A DNA stretch of 51,614 nt, taken from positions 1 through 51,614 of the forward strand of contig JAFHCF010000085.1 in NCBI GenBank assembly GCA_048497495.1. The letters are read 5' to 3'. Below are positions 49,762-51,614 of this stretch, piece after piece. The notes beneath the pieces were generated by a model that did no database searches, was not told the DNA's origin, and saw nothing but the letters and a program-made list of their open reading frames with translations. Position 1 is the stretch's first letter. Each line of letters begins with the position of its first letter. The position numbers and the translations under genes are program-made. The DNA is from JAFHCF01 sp048497495. Lineage in GTDB: Bacteria > Pseudomonadota > Alphaproteobacteria > Rhizobiales > Ancalomicrobiaceae.

Positions 49762-50910
49762 TCAGTTGGCGACCTTCTTCTCGTAGGCTTCGAGGATGTC
49801 GTTGAAGTAGGGCGCGATCGGGAACGGCTTGCCGTTCTTCGCCAGGGTCTCGGGCGAGATGTCGCCGAAGAGCTTGGCCCAGGCGGCGTCCGCGACCTTG
49901 CCCTGGAGATGGCCGGCGTCGATGCCGGGGTACCAGTTGAAGCGCTCGACGATGCCCTTGGCCTGGACGTCCGGGCTGGTGGCGAGCGCCACGAACTCTT
50001 CCGCCAGCGCCTTCTGCGCCGTCTTGGCCGGCACCGCGTAATACATCGGCTGGCCCGCCATGCCCGGATCGAGCAGCTTCAACTTCAGCGACGGCGGCAG
50101 CTTGCCGTCGGCCATCCAGCTGTAGAACATGTCGACCCACACCGGGCCCATGACGATCTCGCCGCGATTGAGCTGATCGAGGGTGCCGGCGTTGCCGGGG
50201 GTGATGACGACGTTCTGGTTGAAGGCCTTGAGCCCGGCGAGCGAACCGTCCCAGGCGGTCTCGATCGACTTGTCGTAGGGGCCCGAGATCAACTTGTCGG
50301 CGTTGCCGCCGAAGGCGGAGACCCAGCCGACGGCGAAGGCGACGCCGGACATGCCGCCCTTGATGCCGTTCCAGCCGAACTGCTTGGGATGCTTCTTCAC
50401 CCATTCGGCGAGGTCGGCGTAGCTCGCCGGCACGTCCTTGACCTGGTCCGGGTTGTAGGCGATCGCCGTCTGCGAATGGAACATCGGCATGACGTAGCCC
50501 TCGACGTCGGTGCCGAGGGCATTCTTGGCGCTGTCGCGGGTGGCGAGCTTGGCCGTGGCGATGCGGTCGCGATACTTCTCGAGGAAGCCCTCTTTGACCA
50601 TCTGGCCGGCCATCTTCTGATGGATGACCAGGACGTCGAAGTCCCAGGCGGCGACGCCGGCGGCCTTCTGGGCGGCGAGCTTCTCGTAGATCTTCTGCGA
50701 ACCGGCGTCGCCGGGGCCGGTGCCGACCGACACCACCTTCACGCCGGGATGGGTCTTCTCGAACATCGGTCCGAGATAGTCCTTGACGTAGTCGACCATG
50801 TTGACGTCACCGGCGGTGACGACGTTGAGAACGGTCTCGGCGCCGGCCGGCGCGGTGACGGCGGCGGTGAGAAGGAGCGCGGCGAGGGAGGAGGAGATGT
50901 GTCTGATCAT
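49762..50910 (-). CDS. Extracellular solute-binding protein (family 1/PotD-like fold)
   Basis: A protein of 382 residues. The signal peptide MIRHISSSLAALLLTAAVTAPAGA is followed by ETVLNVVTAGDVNMVDYVKDYLGPMFEKTHPGVKV, the opening of a type II periplasmic binding fold. Further segments (AWDFDVLVIHQKMAGQMVKEGFLEKY; NRGEIVMGPVWVDMFYSW) fit family 1 binding proteins such as YnjB-like or spermidine-type. The ATG at 50910 overlaps the ATPase stop as ATGA. The ligand cannot be predicted from sequence alone. Confidence 0.9.
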   Translation of the reverse strand: MIRHISSSLAALLLTAAVTAPAGAETVLNVVTAGDVNMVDYVKDYLGPMFEKTHPGVKVVSVGTGPGDAGSQKIYEKLAAQKAAGVAAWDFDVLVIHQKMAGQMVKEGFLEKYRDRIATAKLATRDSAKNALGTDVEGYVMPMFHSQTAIAYNPDQVKDVPASYADLAEWVKKHPKQFGWNGIKGGMSGVAFAVGWVSAFGGNADKLISGPYDKSIETAWDGSLAGLKAFNQNVVITPGNAGTLDQLNRGEIVMGPVWVDMFYSWMADGKLPPSLKLKLLDPGMAGQPMYYAVPAKTAQKALAEEFVALATSPDVQAKGIVERFNWYPGIDAGHLQGKVADAAWAKLFGDISPETLAKNGKPFPIAPYFNDILEAYEKKVAN

Positions 50911-51614
50911 GGGGCGGGTCTCCCGGGGTTCTGTCCCCCGCCCGTGAGCCGATCGGCGATGATCGGCTCCGCGTGCGGGAACGTGTGGAGTTCGTCGAGG
51001 GGAACGGCGAGGACGACCGCCTCGCCGGGCGCGGCGCGACGGGACTCCTCGACATGGAAGAGGCCGAACGCGGTCTCGACCTCGTAGCGGTGGCGGCCGC
51101 CCGGATAGGCGACCGAGCGGATGCGGCCGGAAAGCCGCAGCACGTCGGAGGCGCCGTCGTCGAAGCCGACCGCGGCGCTGCGGAAGTGGACGGTGCACGG
51201 CCCGTCGAAGGGCGTCTCGACCGGGGGTCGCAGGCGGCCACCGTCGGGAAGCGTCACCGAGAGGCCGTCGCCGTCGATCACCCCATGGGCATCGATGGCG
51301 TTGTCGGCGCCGAGGAAGCGGGCGACGAAGGCCGAGCCGGGGCGACGCCAGACGTCTTCCGGCGGCCCGTCGCGGACGATGCGGCCGTCGTCCATCACCA
51401 GGATGCGGTCCGCCATCACCATCGCCTCTTCCTGATCGTGGGTGACGAGGACGGTGGTCAGCCCGAGCCGGCGCTGCAGGGCGCGGATCTCCGCCCGCAT
51501 CGTGTGACGGATCTTGGCGTCGAGATTGGAGAGCGGCTCGTCGAGCAGCAGCAGCGGCGGGTCGACGGCGATCGCCCGGCCGAGCGCCACCCGTTGGCGC
51601 TGGCCGCCGGAGAG
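50907..51614 (-). CDS. ABC transporter ATPase (PotA/MalK-like), N terminus beyond the window
   Basis: The 235 visible residues start inside the ABC signature LSGGQRQR (51614–51591), so Walker A and the N-terminal half lie outside. Walker B PLLLLDEPLSNLDAKIR and the switch LVTHDQEEAMVMADRI are present, followed by a C-terminal TOBE-type regulatory domain (about the last 110 residues). It belongs with the binding protein and two permeases downstream; the ATPase is upstream of the binding protein in this operon. Confidence 0.92.
   Translation of the reverse strand, partial: LSGGQRQRVALGRAIAVDPPLLLLDEPLSNLDAKIRHTMRAEIRALQRRLGLTTVLVTHDQEEAMVMADRILVMDDGRIVRDGPPEDVWRRPGSAFVARFLGADNAIDAHGVIDGDGLSVTLPDGGRLRPPVETPFDGPCTVHFRSAAVGFDDGASDVLRLSGRIRSVAYPGGRHRYEVETAFGLFHVEESRRAAPGEAVVLAVPLDELHTFPHAEPIIADRLTGGGQNPGRPAP

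Noticed and set aside
1..51614. CRISPR arrays, tRNA or rRNA genes, prophage, toxin–antitoxin or anti-phage defence genes
   Set aside because: No regularly spaced repeats, cloverleaf patterns, phage structural genes or defence-type domains were seen; the window reads as metabolic and transport operons.
48029..51614. Spermidine/putrescine (Pot) or iron transporter
   Set aside because: The permease and ATPase families fit both, but the binding protein shows no diagnostic ligand residues that I can recognise, so the substrate is left open.

Overview
The window is about 51.6 kb of GC-rich, densely coded chromosome. The gene content (Pst with an alphaproteobacterial-type PHO box, liv–fadD clusters, ACR3/ArsH arsenic island, RbsA-type deoxyribose ABC locus) and codon use suggest a Hyphomicrobiales-type alphaproteobacterium. 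I cannot name a genus. I found no rRNA, tRNA, CRISPR array, insertion sequence or phage gene.

Region 1 (1–14192) looks like one acyl-CoA catabolic regulon. On the minus strand, thiolase–MaoC(N)–MaoC–SDR–acyl-CoA dehydrogenase–acyl-CoA dehydrogenase (13128→7897) supplies every step of a beta-oxidation cycle in the style of the peroxisomal MFE-2/SCPx pathway. It is followed by a GntR/FCD repressor gene (7701→6925) and livG-livH-livM-livK-livF-fadD-SDR (6768→1), which would import a carboxylate and make its CoA ester. A palindrome TTTGTC(C/G)GACAAA occurs at 7747, 7847 and 13382, before gntR and before the thiolase operon, so the GntR protein probably ties both halves together. A divergent TetR gene lies at 13506–14192.

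Region 2 (14193–19739) is pstS-pstC-pstA-pstB behind a PHO box. PstA carries an unusually large periplasmic insertion with a predicted coiled coil, and no phoU follows. Region 3 (19740–23385) is looser: a low-GC non-coding stretch, a TauE/SafE exporter divergent from an excisionase-type HTH/periplasmic-binding-domain regulator with repeated operator-like sites between them, and a secreted GlcG/HbpS-like protein.

Region 4 (23386–28980) is a divergent arsenic/thiol island. On the minus strand lie arsR (CVC type), an ArsP/DUF318 permease, a small CxxC thioredoxin-like protein and DsbB. On the plus strand lie a second, different arsR, arsC (LMW-phosphatase fold), acr3, arsC (glutaredoxin-linked fold) and arsH. 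Region 5 (29187–39326) is a five-gene minus-strand efflux operon (MacA-like, MacB-like, RND adaptor, HAE1 RND pump, outer-membrane lipoprotein channel). A divergent TetR gene lies beside it, and a perfect 18-bp palindrome overlaps the predicted operon promoter.

Region 6 (39584–47967) is a deoxyribose-type operon: divergent deoR, then deoC, an RbsB/RbsA/RbsC/RbsC importer, a DUF4432 epimerase-like protein and a PfkB kinase. Together these can import the sugar, anomerise it, phosphorylate it and split it. Region 7 (48029–51614) is a converging minus-strand ABC importer of unknown substrate, with its ATPase cut by the window end. A recurrent pattern is a strong stem-loop directly after the substrate-binding-protein gene in three of the four ABC operons (15581, 42351, 49720), and just before it in the liv operon (3963).
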